From the NCBI GenBank assembly GCA_002308755.1, contig DBVR01000037.1, positions 5,425 to 10,951 on the forward strand: a DNA stretch of 5,527 bases, given 5' to 3'. The stretch comes from Christensenella sp. UBA1259 (GTDB taxonomy: Bacteria > Bacillota > Clostridia > Christensenellales > Borkfalkiaceae). A model generated the notes under the pieces. That model made no database searches. It was given only the letters and a program-made list of their open reading frames with translations, and was not told where the DNA came from. The stretch's first letter is position 1; the number at the start of each line of letters is the position of its first letter. The position numbers and the translations under genes are program-made. Positions 1 through 5,023 of this stretch are shown here, piece by piece.

Positions 1-1136
1 GCAAGGAATATAGCACTTACAATAGTAAGTTTGGCGCATATTCTTGTTATGAATTTCGCCGTTTCTCTTCCCGGTCTTATACCGGGGATAAAACCGCCGT
101 TGCCCTGTATGCTTTTACTTATGTCTTCGGGATTGAATTGCATCTGATTGTAGAAATACGAGAAGAACAGTATGAGCACGCAGAGAACTACCATATAAAG
201 GTAACTGCCCGTTCCCATATAGGTGTGCCACCACTCGTAGAACCCGCTGTTACTGGTAGATAAGCCGAACAGGTTCATTATGAGATCGGGGAAACTCAAT
301 ATGGCGAAGGCGAATATCAAAGGCATAACGCCAGAAGCGTTGACTTTGATGGGAATATGCGTCGACTGACCGCCGTACATCTTCCTGCCCTTTATCTGCT
401 TCGCATACTGCACGGAAATCTTTCTTTCCGCGCTTTCGACGGTAACTATCGCGCCGAAAATGACTATTGCGGCAATAACGAATCCGATAAGCTGCCAGGT
501 CGCGCTCTGCGCCGTGGCGGCGTTGCCGAGATTGCTTATAAGCCCTAATATCGCGTTGCCCGCCGTCGCTATGATACCTGCGAATATCAATAAAGATATG
601 CCGTTGGATACGCCGTAGTCGGTTATTCTTTCACCGAGCCACATGGTAAGCGCCGCGCCCGCCGTGTATATGACTACCAAAAACACGTAACTCATAAAGT
701 TGGCGAAACCTTCGCTTCCGAATATCTGCGCCGTGTTTATGGATCCTTTGAAGGCTACTATTATACCTATCGACTGGGCGATAGCGAGTACCAAAGTAAG
801 TATTCTCGTGTAGGCGTTTATTCTCTTTCTGCCCTCTTCGCCCTGCTTACTTAACCTTTCCAAGGCGGGGATAGCGTAAGTGAGAAGCTGGATGATAATG
901 GACGCGTTGATGTACGGACCTATGCCCATCGCGAAGAACGTGCCGTACTGCAACGCTCCGCCCGATACCGCGCTCATTATTTGCAAGAAAGTATAATCTC
1001 CTAAGCCTGCGAATAAGTTTACGCCGGGCACGGGAATATAACAACCGAGTCTGTATATAAACAGTATTCCGATAGTTATAAGGATCTTCCTTCTTACTTC
1101 TTTTATCTTAAACGCATTTACTATCGTCTGCCACAT
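1..1136 (-). CDS. secY: Preprotein translocase subunit SecY, C-terminal end cut by the window edge
   Basis: SecY is the channel-forming subunit of the SecYEG translocon in the cytoplasmic membrane. It passes unfolded proteins delivered by SecA or by the ribosome. The visible 379 codons (no stop in the window) begin MWQTIVNAFK and read as alternating hydrophobic helices. TM1 is near residues 17-36, the plug/TM2 region near 50-88 (with SGGALQYGTFFAMGIGPYI), TM3 near 110-128, TM4 near 146-167, TM5 near 178-200, TM6 near 215-235, TM7 near 266-285 and TM8 near 308-332. Cytoplasmic signatures include GGQSTHIPIKVN (255-266) and PGIRPG (351-356); R354 matches the loop-5 arginine important for SecA-driven transport in Escherichia coli. 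Compared with about 430-440 residues in the family, TM9-TM10 and the tail lie outside the window. The ATG start follows AGGAGGG at 4 bases. The gene sits 28 bases after rplO, the usual end of the spc operon. Ile codons are dominated by ATA. Confidence 0.97.
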   Translation of the reverse strand, partial: MWQTIVNAFKIKEVRRKILITIGILFIYRLGCYIPVPGVNLFAGLGDYTFLQIMSAVSGGALQYGTFFAMGIGPYINASIIIQLLTYAIPALERLSKQGEEGRKRINAYTRILTLVLAIAQSIGIIVAFKGSINTAQIFGSEGFANFMSYVFLVVIYTAGAALTMWLGERITDYGVSNGISLLIFAGIIATAGNAILGLISNLGNAATAQSATWQLIGFVIAAIVIFGAIVTVESAERKISVQYAKQIKGRKMYGGQSTHIPIKVNASGVMPLIFAFAILSFPDLIMNLFGLSTSNSGFYEWWHTYMGTGSYLYMVVLCVLILFFSYFYNQMQFNPEDISKSIQGNGGFIPGIRPGRETAKFITRICAKLTIVSAIFL

Positions 1137-1140
1137 TTTA

Positions 1141-1147
1141 CCCTCCT
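1141..1147 (-). promoter_or_regulatory. Strong Shine-Dalgarno site of secY
   Basis: On the minus strand AGGAGGG lies 4 bases upstream of the secY ATG. It is among the strongest ribosome binding sites in the window and fixes the secY start. It lies inside the 28-base rplO-secY gap, clear of the rplO TGA stop, so secY can recruit ribosomes on its own. Confidence 0.85.
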
Positions 1148-1164
1148 GAAATACGACGGTAACG

Positions 1165-1611
1165 TCAGATTATTTCGGCAGTGCCGCCGGCTTTTTCTAT
1201 CGCTTCTTTCGCTTTCGCCGAAAAAGCGTCGGCTTTCACGGTCAACGCCTTGGTCAGTTCGCCGTTTCCGAGAACTTTAAGACCTACGCCGCCCTTAACG
1301 AGTTTTATAAGACCGTTTTCCGCAAGAACGTTTATATCCACGACCGAACCCGCTTCAAAACCTTCCAACACCGAAAGATTGACTATGCTGTATTCCTTCC
1401 TGAATATATTGTTGAATCCGCGCTTCGGAATACGCCTTATCAAAGGCATCTGACCGCCTTCGAATCCCGGACGAACTCCGCCGCCGCTTCTTGCCCATTG
1501 ACCTTTGTGCCCTTTGCCGCTTGTTTTGCCGAGTCCGCTGCCTATCCCTCTTCCTAATCTCTTGGAAGACGTTACCGCTCCGGGAGCAGGACTTAAATCA
1601 CCTATTTTCAT
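1165..1611 (-). CDS. rplO: 50S ribosomal protein L15
   Basis: L15 is a late-assembling large-subunit protein whose long glycine-rich N-terminal arm threads into 23S rRNA. The 148-residue product (the family is usually about 144-150) starts MKIGDLSPAPGA. It has the basic, Gly-rich arm at about residues 18-53 with the hallmark blocks GRGIGSGLGKTSGKGHKGQ and GGGVRPGFEGGQMPL, followed by RRIPKRGF at 59-66. The C-terminal globular domain (about 75-148) contains GGVGLKVLGNGELTKAL, typical of the family. The ATG is preceded by AGGAG at 8 bases. The gene lies 31 bases after rpmD and 28 before secY, the standard order. It is the only gene here that ends in TGA. Residue W39 sits in an arm position that is more often Lys or Ala, by my recollection. 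The reading is otherwise ordinary. Confidence 0.98.
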   Translation of the reverse strand: MKIGDLSPAPGAVTSSKRLGRGIGSGLGKTSGKGHKGQWARSGGGVRPGFEGGQMPLIRRIPKRGFNNIFRKEYSIVNLSVLEGFEAGSVVDINVLAENGLIKLVKGGVGLKVLGNGELTKALTVKADAFSAKAKEAIEKAGGTAEII

Positions 1612-1642
1612 ATTATCGACTCCTTTACTTTCGCCTTTTACC

Positions 1643-1846
1643 TTAAATCTTTTCGACTTTCAGAAGGTAACCGACTTTCGCTATCATGCCGAGAATACTC
1701 GGCGTTTCTTCGTGAATTTTATAAGAATTGACCTTTTTGAGCCCTAGCGCTTCCACTATTTTCTTGTGGTTGGGAAGCGCGGCTATGGTGCTTTTCACAA
1801 GCGTTACTTTGATTTTACCGGTTTCGGTTTTATTCGCTTTTGCCAT
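1643..1846 (-). CDS. rpmD: 50S ribosomal protein L30
   Basis: L30 is a small single-domain protein on the solvent side of the 50S subunit. The 67-residue product contains the diagnostic core IKVTLVKSTIAALPNHKK (12-29), then ALGLKKVNSYKIHEETPSIL (33-52) and a closing GMIAKVGYLLKVE. The usual bacterial length is about 58-60 residues. The excess is an N-terminal leader of roughly eight residues (MAKANKTETG before the core). The ATG start is well supported: AAGGAG stands 7 bases upstream, and no later Met is present before the core. The gene is 11 bases downstream of rpsE, whose TAA supplies the first bases of this Shine-Dalgarno site, so translation is probably coupled to S5. L30 is lost in some bacterial lineages, so its presence is mildly informative. 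Confidence 0.96.
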   Translation of the reverse strand: MAKANKTETGKIKVTLVKSTIAALPNHKKIVEALGLKKVNSYKIHEETPSILGMIAKVGYLLKVEKI

Positions 1847-1853
1847 TTTTATT

Positions 1854-1860
1854 CTCCTTA
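1854..1860 (-). promoter_or_regulatory. rpsE stop codon fused to the rpmD Shine-Dalgarno site
   Basis: The minus strand reads TAAGGAG. TAA (1858-1860) ends rpsE, and AAGGAG (1854-1859) is the ribosome binding site of rpmD, 7 bases before its ATG. A ribosome terminating on rpsE covers the rpmD initiation site, which suggests coupled translation or re-initiation. Coupling itself is inferred. Confidence 0.8.
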
Positions 1861-2379
1861 ACCGTTGATTTCTTCGGCGGTCTTGCCGCGGATAGCCGCC
1901 ACCTGCTCGGCGGATCTTAATTCCTTTAGTCCCTGTATCGCCGCTTTAACGCAGTTTATGGGATTGTTGGTGCCGTGCGATTTGGTTCTTATATCGGTAA
2001 CGCCTACCGCTTCCATTACCGCACGCACGGGGCCGCCCGCTATAACTCCGGTACCTTCCGCAGCCGGCATCATCAAAACCGTGCCGCTGCCGAATTTACC
2101 TATTACTTCGTGGGGAATACTCGTGCCTAAAAGGGATATGGGCATCATATTCTTCTTGGCTCTCGCCGTCGCTTTATCTATCGCTTCCGGAACTTCCGTC
2201 GATTTACCCAAAGCGCAACCTATCCTGCCCTTTCCGTCGCCTACTACCACGAACGCCGCAAAACGCATGTTCTTGCCGCCTTTGACGACCTTGGTAACGC
2301 GGTTTATGGAAATAGTCTTCTTGATAAGTCCGTCGTTCTCTTCTACCTTTCTCGGCGCTCTGCCGTTATCTCTCGCCAT
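1858..2379 (-). CDS. rpsE: 30S ribosomal protein S5
   Basis: S5 sits at the mRNA entry side and the body-head hinge of the 30S subunit. It helps decoding fidelity and, with S3 and S4, mRNA unwinding. The 173-residue product (usually about 160-170) has the double-stranded-RNA-binding-like N-terminal domain at about residues 15-80, with INRVTKVVKGGKNMRFAAF and VVVGDGKGRIG. Its C-terminal domain spans about 90-165, with GSGTVLMMPAAEGTGVIAGG, NNPINCVKAA and IRGKTAEE. The VVKGG loop (31-35) is where spectinomycin-resistance changes map in other bacteria, and it looks wild type here. Small departures from the usual VGFG after GDGKGR are seen (IGCA, with C55). AAGGAG lies 9 bases before the ATG. rplR ends 17 bases upstream and rpmD begins 11 bases downstream. 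A 180-codon open frame on the opposite strand is a composition shadow. Confidence 0.98.
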   Translation of the reverse strand: MARDNGRAPRKVEENDGLIKKTISINRVTKVVKGGKNMRFAAFVVVGDGKGRIGCALGKSTEVPEAIDKATARAKKNMMPISLLGTSIPHEVIGKFGSGTVLMMPAAEGTGVIAGGPVRAVMEAVGVTDIRTKSHGTNNPINCVKAAIQGLKELRSAEQVAAIRGKTAEEING

Positions 2380-2396
2380 ATTCTTAATCTCCTTGT

Positions 2397-2765
2397 TTAG
2401 AATTTAAGGCCGCCTTTTCTCGCGCCGTCGGCAAGATTCGCCACCCTGCCGGTATAAAGGTATCCGCCCCTGTCGAACACGACGGTTTCCACACCCTTTT
2501 CTTTTGCCTTTTTGGCGATAAGTTCGCCGACCGCAAACGCCTGCGCCTTTTTGTCTTTATCGCCTAAATTGCCTTTGAGTTCCTTGTCGAGAGTGGATGC
2601 CGTAACTAAAGTTACGCCTTTCACGTCGTCGATAAGTTGCGCATAAATGTGGTTAAGACTCCTGTAAACCGAAAGTCTCGGCGTTTCCGCCGTGCCCTTT
2701 ATTTTGCGTCTTACCCTTTTATGTCTTTTCAGTCTGTCCTGATTCTTGTTGATCTTGGTAATCAT
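2397..2765 (-). CDS. rplR: 50S ribosomal protein L18
   Basis: L18 binds 5S rRNA and, with L5, anchors it in the central protuberance. The 122-residue product (typically 117-122) has a strongly basic N-terminal arm (residues 1-24, with RLKRHKRVRRKIKG). The alpha/beta core follows: TPRLSVYRSLNHIYAQLIDD (28-47), a helix near 72-90, and the closing block VFDRGGYLYTGRVANLADGA (96-115), ending GGLKF. The usual family motif reads YLYHGRV; here Thr105 replaces that His, which is uncommon by my recollection. The start is supported by AGGAG 6 bases upstream. Unlike its neighbours, the gene is separated from rplF by 84 bases that can fold into a hairpin, so its initiation may be less tied to upstream translation. 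It ends 17 bases before rpsE. Confidence 0.98.
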   Translation of the reverse strand: MITKINKNQDRLKRHKRVRRKIKGTAETPRLSVYRSLNHIYAQLIDDVKGVTLVTASTLDKELKGNLGDKDKKAQAFAVGELIAKKAKEKGVETVVFDRGGYLYTGRVANLADGARKGGLKF

Positions 2766-2790
2766 GATCTTCTCCTATTTAATAACTTTT

Positions 2791-2806
2791 CGCGTCCGAA
2801 GACACA
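2791..2806 (-). promoter_or_regulatory. UUCG-tetraloop hairpin in the rplF-rplR gap
   Basis: On the transcribed minus strand, TGTGTC-TTCG-GACGCG can form a 6-pair stem (four Watson-Crick pairs and two G-U pairs) closed by the extra-stable C(UUCG)G tetraloop. It stands 25 bases upstream of the rplR ATG and about 43 bases after the rplF stop. What follows is GCGAAAAGTT rather than a U run, so it is not an intrinsic terminator. It could slow ribosomes, protect an mRNA end or mark a processing site. The function is inferred; only the pairing is seen. Confidence 0.5.
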
Positions 2807-2849
2807 CTCGGCAGCCGATCTTTATCGACCACTAAAAGCACTTTAAATT

Positions 2850-3395
2850 TTAACCTTTGCCGCCCGCGGCTTTACCGACCTTACGCGCGATAACTTCGTC
2901 GGAATACTTGATTCCGTAGCCGTGATAAGGTTCGGGTTCTCTTATCCCTCTTATCATGGCGGCTACCTGTCCCACTTTGCATTTATCTATGCCGGAAACC
3001 GTGATCTCCGTCTGCGAGGGGCAATCAAGAGTTATACCGTCGGTCTCTTCTACTTCGACGGGATGAGAAAATCCCACGTTCAAAACTATCTTTTTGCCTT
3101 GTTTTGCAACCTTCCAGCCGACGCCGTTTACGAGAAGTCTTTTGGTATATCCTTCCGTAACGCCCTTTATCATGTTGGCGGTAAGCGCCCTGTATAAACC
3201 GTGCTTTGCCTTGGTCGGCCCTAAATCGTTCGCTCTTTTGAAAACTATAACGTTTCCGTCTAAACTCGGCTGTATTATGGGATCGTAACTCTGCGTTAAA
3301 GTCCCTTTCGCGCCTTTTACGGTTATAACGTTGTCCTTAAACTCTACCGTAACGCCGGCAGGTACGACTATGTGTGCGTTTCCTATTCTTGACAT
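2850..3395 (-). CDS. rplF: 50S ribosomal protein L6
   Basis: L6 lies near the sarcin-ricin loop and the factor-binding site of the 50S subunit, where it helps elongation-factor function. The 181-residue product (usually 175-180) has the two tandem L6 folds. Domain 1 covers residues 1-80 (MSRIGNAHIVVPAGV, TVKGAKGTL, HGLYRALTANMIKGVTEGY). Domain 2 covers about 83-170 (LLVNGVGWKV, LNVGFSHPVE, VSGIDKCKVGQVAAMIRG), ending in the signature IREPEPYHGYGIKY. Many bacteria read PYKGKGIRY at that last position, so H158 and Y160 replace two common lysines here, and the C-terminus is a Gly-rich KAAGGKG. AGGAGG stands 5 bases before the ATG and incorporates the rpsH TAG stop, giving a 9-base gap. Downstream lies the widest gap in the operon (84 bases). 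Confidence 0.98.
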   Translation of the reverse strand: MSRIGNAHIVVPAGVTVEFKDNVITVKGAKGTLTQSYDPIIQPSLDGNVIVFKRANDLGPTKAKHGLYRALTANMIKGVTEGYTKRLLVNGVGWKVAKQGKKIVLNVGFSHPVEVEETDGITLDCPSQTEITVSGIDKCKVGQVAAMIRGIREPEPYHGYGIKYSDEVIARKVGKAAGGKG

Positions 3396-3399
3396 AACG

Positions 3400-3407
3400 A
3401 CCTCCTA
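3400..3407 (-). promoter_or_regulatory. rpsH stop codon fused to the rplF Shine-Dalgarno site
   Basis: The minus strand reads TAGGAGGT. The TAG (3405-3407) terminates rpsH and its last two bases begin the AGGAGGT ribosome binding site of rplF. This is the only TAG stop in the window. Using TAG rather than TAA lets a full AGGAGG follow within a 9-base gap. Coupling is inferred from the overlap. Confidence 0.8.
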
Positions 3408-3791
3408 CCAAACGTAGGCGAGAACTTCCCCGCCCTGATTTGCCGCTTTCGCTTCCTTACCCGTCATAATGCCTTTCGACGTGGATAAGATAGCGATACC
3501 GAGTCCGCCTAATACCTGCGGTATCTCGTCCGCTCCGACGTAAACCCTTAAACCGGGCTTACTTACCCTTTTGAGTCCGGAAATAACTTTGTTCTTTCCT
3601 TCGTATTTAAGGGTTATCTTTATAGTTCCCTGAACGCCTTCCAGAATTTCCACGGCGGAAATATAACCTTCTTTCAAAAGTATTTCGGCAATGGCTTTTT
3701 TGGTGTTAGACGCAGGAATTTCCACGGTGTCGTGTTTAGCCTGCGCTGCGTTCCTTATTCTCGTCAGCATATCCGCAATAACGTCTGTCAT
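3405..3791 (-). CDS. rpsH: 30S ribosomal protein S8
   Basis: S8 is a primary 16S rRNA-binding protein of the 30S platform. In Escherichia coli it is also the translational repressor of the spc operon. The product is 128 residues (usually 129-132), starting MTDVIADMLTRIRNA, the near-universal S8 N-terminus. It ends with the signature STSKGIMTGKEAKAANQGGE followed by VLAYVW. I place the start at ATG 3791. An in-frame TTG at 3812 would add seven residues (MVKEESK), but it overlaps the end of rpsN, and those codons are themselves the Shine-Dalgarno sequence AAGGAGG, which lies 8 bases before the ATG. The gene starts 14 bases after the rpsN stop, and its own TAG stop lies within the rplF ribosome binding site. 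Nothing in the protein looks unusual. Confidence 0.98.
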   Translation of the reverse strand: MTDVIADMLTRIRNAAQAKHDTVEIPASNTKKAIAEILLKEGYISAVEILEGVQGTIKITLKYEGKNKVISGLKRVSKPGLRVYVGADEIPQVLGGLGIAILSTSKGIMTGKEAKAANQGGEVLAYVW

Positions 3792-3799
3792 CTTACTTT

Positions 3800-3806
3800 C
3801 CTCCTT
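3800..3806 (-). promoter_or_regulatory. Shine-Dalgarno site that fixes the rpsH start
   Basis: AAGGAGG on the minus strand stands 8 bases before ATG 3791. Its first base is the last base of the rpsN TAA stop. Because it falls inside the extra codons that the upstream TTG would add, it argues for the 128-residue S8 rather than the 135-residue reading. Confidence 0.85.
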
Positions 3807-3991
3807 TACCAACTCGCCTTCTTAACGCCGGGGATCTGCCCTTTATACGCTAAGTTCCTGAAACAGATACGGCAGATACCGTATTTGCGTATGACCGCGT
3901 GGGGACGCCCGCAAATAGAACATCTCGTATAGGCTCTGGTGGAAAATTTAGCAGGTCTTTTCTGCTTATTTATCATTGCTTTTTTTGCCAT
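3806..3991 (-). CDS. rpsN: 30S ribosomal protein S14, zinc-binding type (type Z)
   Basis: S14 is a late-assembling protein of the 30S head near S3 and S10. This is the short zinc-binding form: 61 residues with four cysteines in C24-x2-C27 and C40-x2-C43, which together hold one Zn(II) ion. The flanking sequence is diagnostic: AYTRCSICGRPHAVIRKYGI followed by CRICFRNLAYKGQIPGVKK and a C-terminal SW. The zinc-free form found in Escherichia coli and as a zinc-starvation paralogue in some Firmicutes is about 89-101 residues and lacks these pairs. The ATG start has AAGGAG 8 bases upstream. The gene lies 17 bases after rplE and 14 before rpsH, the standard spc position. Possession of the type Z form in the operon fits Bacillota and several other lineages. 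Confidence 0.98.
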   Translation of the reverse strand: MAKKAMINKQKRPAKFSTRAYTRCSICGRPHAVIRKYGICRICFRNLAYKGQIPGVKKASW

Positions 3992-4008
3992 GTTTTTTCT
4001 CCTTTTCC

Positions 4009-4602
4009 TTACTTGGTGGCGAAGGGCATACCGAGCATCGCAAGCAATTCTCTCGCCTCTTCATCGGTGTTCGCCGTGGTGGTGATGCAGATATCGAATC
4101 CCCTGATCTTTTCTACCTGATCGTAGGAAATTTCCGGAAAGATAAGTTGTTCTTTAACACCCATAGCGTAGTTGCCCCTGCCGTCGAAAGACTTGGTGGG
4201 CACACCCCTGAAATCCCTTACTCTCGGAAGCGCTATCGAAATGAATTTGTCGAAAAATTCGTACATTCTGATGCCCCGTAAGGTAACCTTCATGCCGATA
4301 TTCTGACCTTCCCTTATTTTGAAGTTCGCGACGGATTTCTTCGCCTGCGTAAGTATCGGTTTCTGTCCGGAGATCTGTCTTAACTCTTCCTGCGCTATCT
4401 GAATACTCTTGGCGTTGTCCTTTACGTCGCCGAGCCCCGAGTTGATGGTTATTTTCACGAGTTTGGGGACTTGATTGACGTTTTTATAGTTGAATTTCTT
4501 CATGAGTGCGGGAACTACCGTGTTTAAGTACAGTTCCTTTACCCTGTTGGGAGTTTTCTCGGTTACAGTTTCCTTAGCAACCTGAGTCTTTTTTTCTGCC
4601 AT
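4009..4602 (-). CDS. rplE: 50S ribosomal protein L5 with an N-terminal extension
   Basis: L5 binds 5S rRNA in the central protuberance and contacts the P-site tRNA and the S13 bridge. The product is 197 residues, against the usual 178-180. The family core begins around residue 19 (NRVKELYLNTVVPALMKKF) and carries KITINSGLGD (50-59), SGQKPILTQAKKSVANFKIR (78-97), LPRVRDFRGV (125-134), SFDGRGNYAMGVKEQLIFPE (138-157) and the C-terminal TTTANTDEEARELLAMLGMP (174-193). The first 18 residues (MAEKKTQVAKETVTEKTP) are a charged Lys/Glu/Thr leader with no counterpart in most L5. The start is nonetheless well supported: GGAGG lies 9 bases upstream, and no other ATG, GTG or TTG stands near residue 19. 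The gene follows rplX by 17 bases and precedes rpsN by 17. Confidence 0.97.
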   Translation of the reverse strand: MAEKKTQVAKETVTEKTPNRVKELYLNTVVPALMKKFNYKNVNQVPKLVKITINSGLGDVKDNAKSIQIAQEELRQISGQKPILTQAKKSVANFKIREGQNIGMKVTLRGIRMYEFFDKFISIALPRVRDFRGVPTKSFDGRGNYAMGVKEQLIFPEISYDQVEKIRGFDICITTTANTDEEARELLAMLGMPFATK

Positions 4603-4611
4603 TTAAGTTTT

Positions 4612-4616
4612 CCTCC
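4612..4616 (-). promoter_or_regulatory. Shine-Dalgarno site that fixes the rplE start
   Basis: GGAGG on the minus strand (in CGGAGGA) stands 9 bases before ATG 4602. It supports translation of the N-terminal extension of L5. No comparable site was seen near the start of the conserved L5 core. Confidence 0.8.
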
Positions 4617-4619
4617 GTC

Positions 4620-5009
4620 TTACTTCTCTTCGGCGGGTTGTTCCGCTTCTTTCTTGGCTTTCTTCTTGGACGCCTTCTTGACTTCCTTGGCTTCCTTGGT
4701 GGCGTCTAAGAACGCGCCGCACTTCTTGCATACGCGGGCTTTTTTATCGCCTTCCGTCTTGTAAGCCACTCTCGTAGCCTTGCCGCAAGCGGGACAGACC
4801 ACTAAAACGTTGGAAGCGTCGATAGGTCCCGACTGATTGACTATGGAACTTACTTCCTGCGCGCTTCTCGCCTTTTTATGCTTTTTCTGAACGTTCACGC
4901 CGTCGACGACTATCTTGTTGTCTTTCGGCATAGCGACCAAAACTTTGGCGGTCTTGCCGGCGTCTTTTCCGGATAAAACCAGTACCGTATCGTTCTTCTT
5001 TACTTTCAT
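4620..5009 (-). CDS. rplX: 50S ribosomal protein L24 with a zinc ribbon and a Lys/Ala/Glu tail
   Basis: L24 is one of the first proteins to bind 23S rRNA and starts 50S assembly near the exit of the peptide tunnel. The 129-residue product is longer than the usual 101-105. An N-terminal KOW domain covers about residues 3-45 (VKKNDTVLVLSGKDAGKTAK, then VNVQKKHKK). Residues 57-70 give the conserved VNQSGPIDASNVLV. Then comes a four-cysteine ribbon, C72-x2-C75 and C94-x2-C97 (CPACGKATRVAY, RVCKKCGAF), seen in a subset of bacterial L24 and likely zinc-binding. After about residue 102 a low-complexity tail of Lys, Ala and Glu runs to the end, built on a nine-base repeat. AAGGAG stands 7 bases before the ATG, overlapping the rplN stop. 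rplE follows after 17 bases. Confidence 0.97.
   Translation of the reverse strand: MKVKKNDTVLVLSGKDAGKTAKVLVAMPKDNKIVVDGVNVQKKHKKARSAQEVSSIVNQSGPIDASNVLVVCPACGKATRVAYKTEGDKKARVCKKCGAFLDATKEAKEVKKASKKKAKKEAEQPAEEK
4639..4699 (-). repeat. Low-complexity nine-base repeat coding the L24 tail
   Basis: On the plus strand CTTCCTTGG occurs twice in exact tandem (4682-4690, 4691-4699). It is followed toward lower coordinates by degenerate copies such as CCTTCTTGA and TTCTTGG units. Read in frame on the minus strand this gives KEA-KEV-KKA and then more Lys/Ala-rich triplets. The period is three codons, as expected if slippage or unequal exchange extended the tail. Only the first two copies are exact. 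Confidence 0.6.
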
Positions 5010-5016
5010 CGTCGTT

Positions 5017-5023
5017 CTCCTTA
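5017..5023 (-). promoter_or_regulatory. rplN stop codon fused to the rplX Shine-Dalgarno site
   Basis: The minus strand reads TAAGGAG. TAA (5021-5023) ends rplN and AAGGAG (5017-5022) serves rplX 7 bases before its ATG, leaving an 11-base gap. This matches the rpsQ-rplN and rpsE-rpmD junctions exactly in motif and spacing. Confidence 0.8.

Noticed and set aside
357..548. Plus-strand open frame of 63 codons inside secY, and a minus-strand frame at 847-1044
   Set aside because: Both overlap the SecY reading frame, whose translation is unmistakable across this whole region. They are shadows.
1155..1166. Small inverted repeat (GACG-TTAC-CGTC on the minus strand) across the rplO stop
   Set aside because: The stem is only four pairs, with no U tract and no stable loop. 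It is too weak for a terminator or a regulatory hairpin.
1865..2407. A 180-codon open frame on the plus strand opposite rpsE
   Set aside because: It lies wholly antisense to a clear S5 gene, resembles no family, has low-complexity composition, and follows from the codon bias of rpsE.
2779..2841. A 20-codon GTG-started frame filling most of the rplF-rplR gap and ending two bases before the rplR Shine-Dalgarno site
   Set aside because: No Shine-Dalgarno site stands at a suitable distance from the GTG, the peptide (VLLVVDKDRLPSVSSDAKSY) matches nothing I recognise, and a frame this short is expected by chance. Conservation in relatives would change this view.
4560..4640. Possible S8-binding operator at the rplX-rplE junction, as in Escherichia coli
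   Set aside because: I looked for a helix resembling the S8 site of 16S rRNA and saw no convincing stem. The junction is A-rich and altered by the L5 leader and L24 tail.
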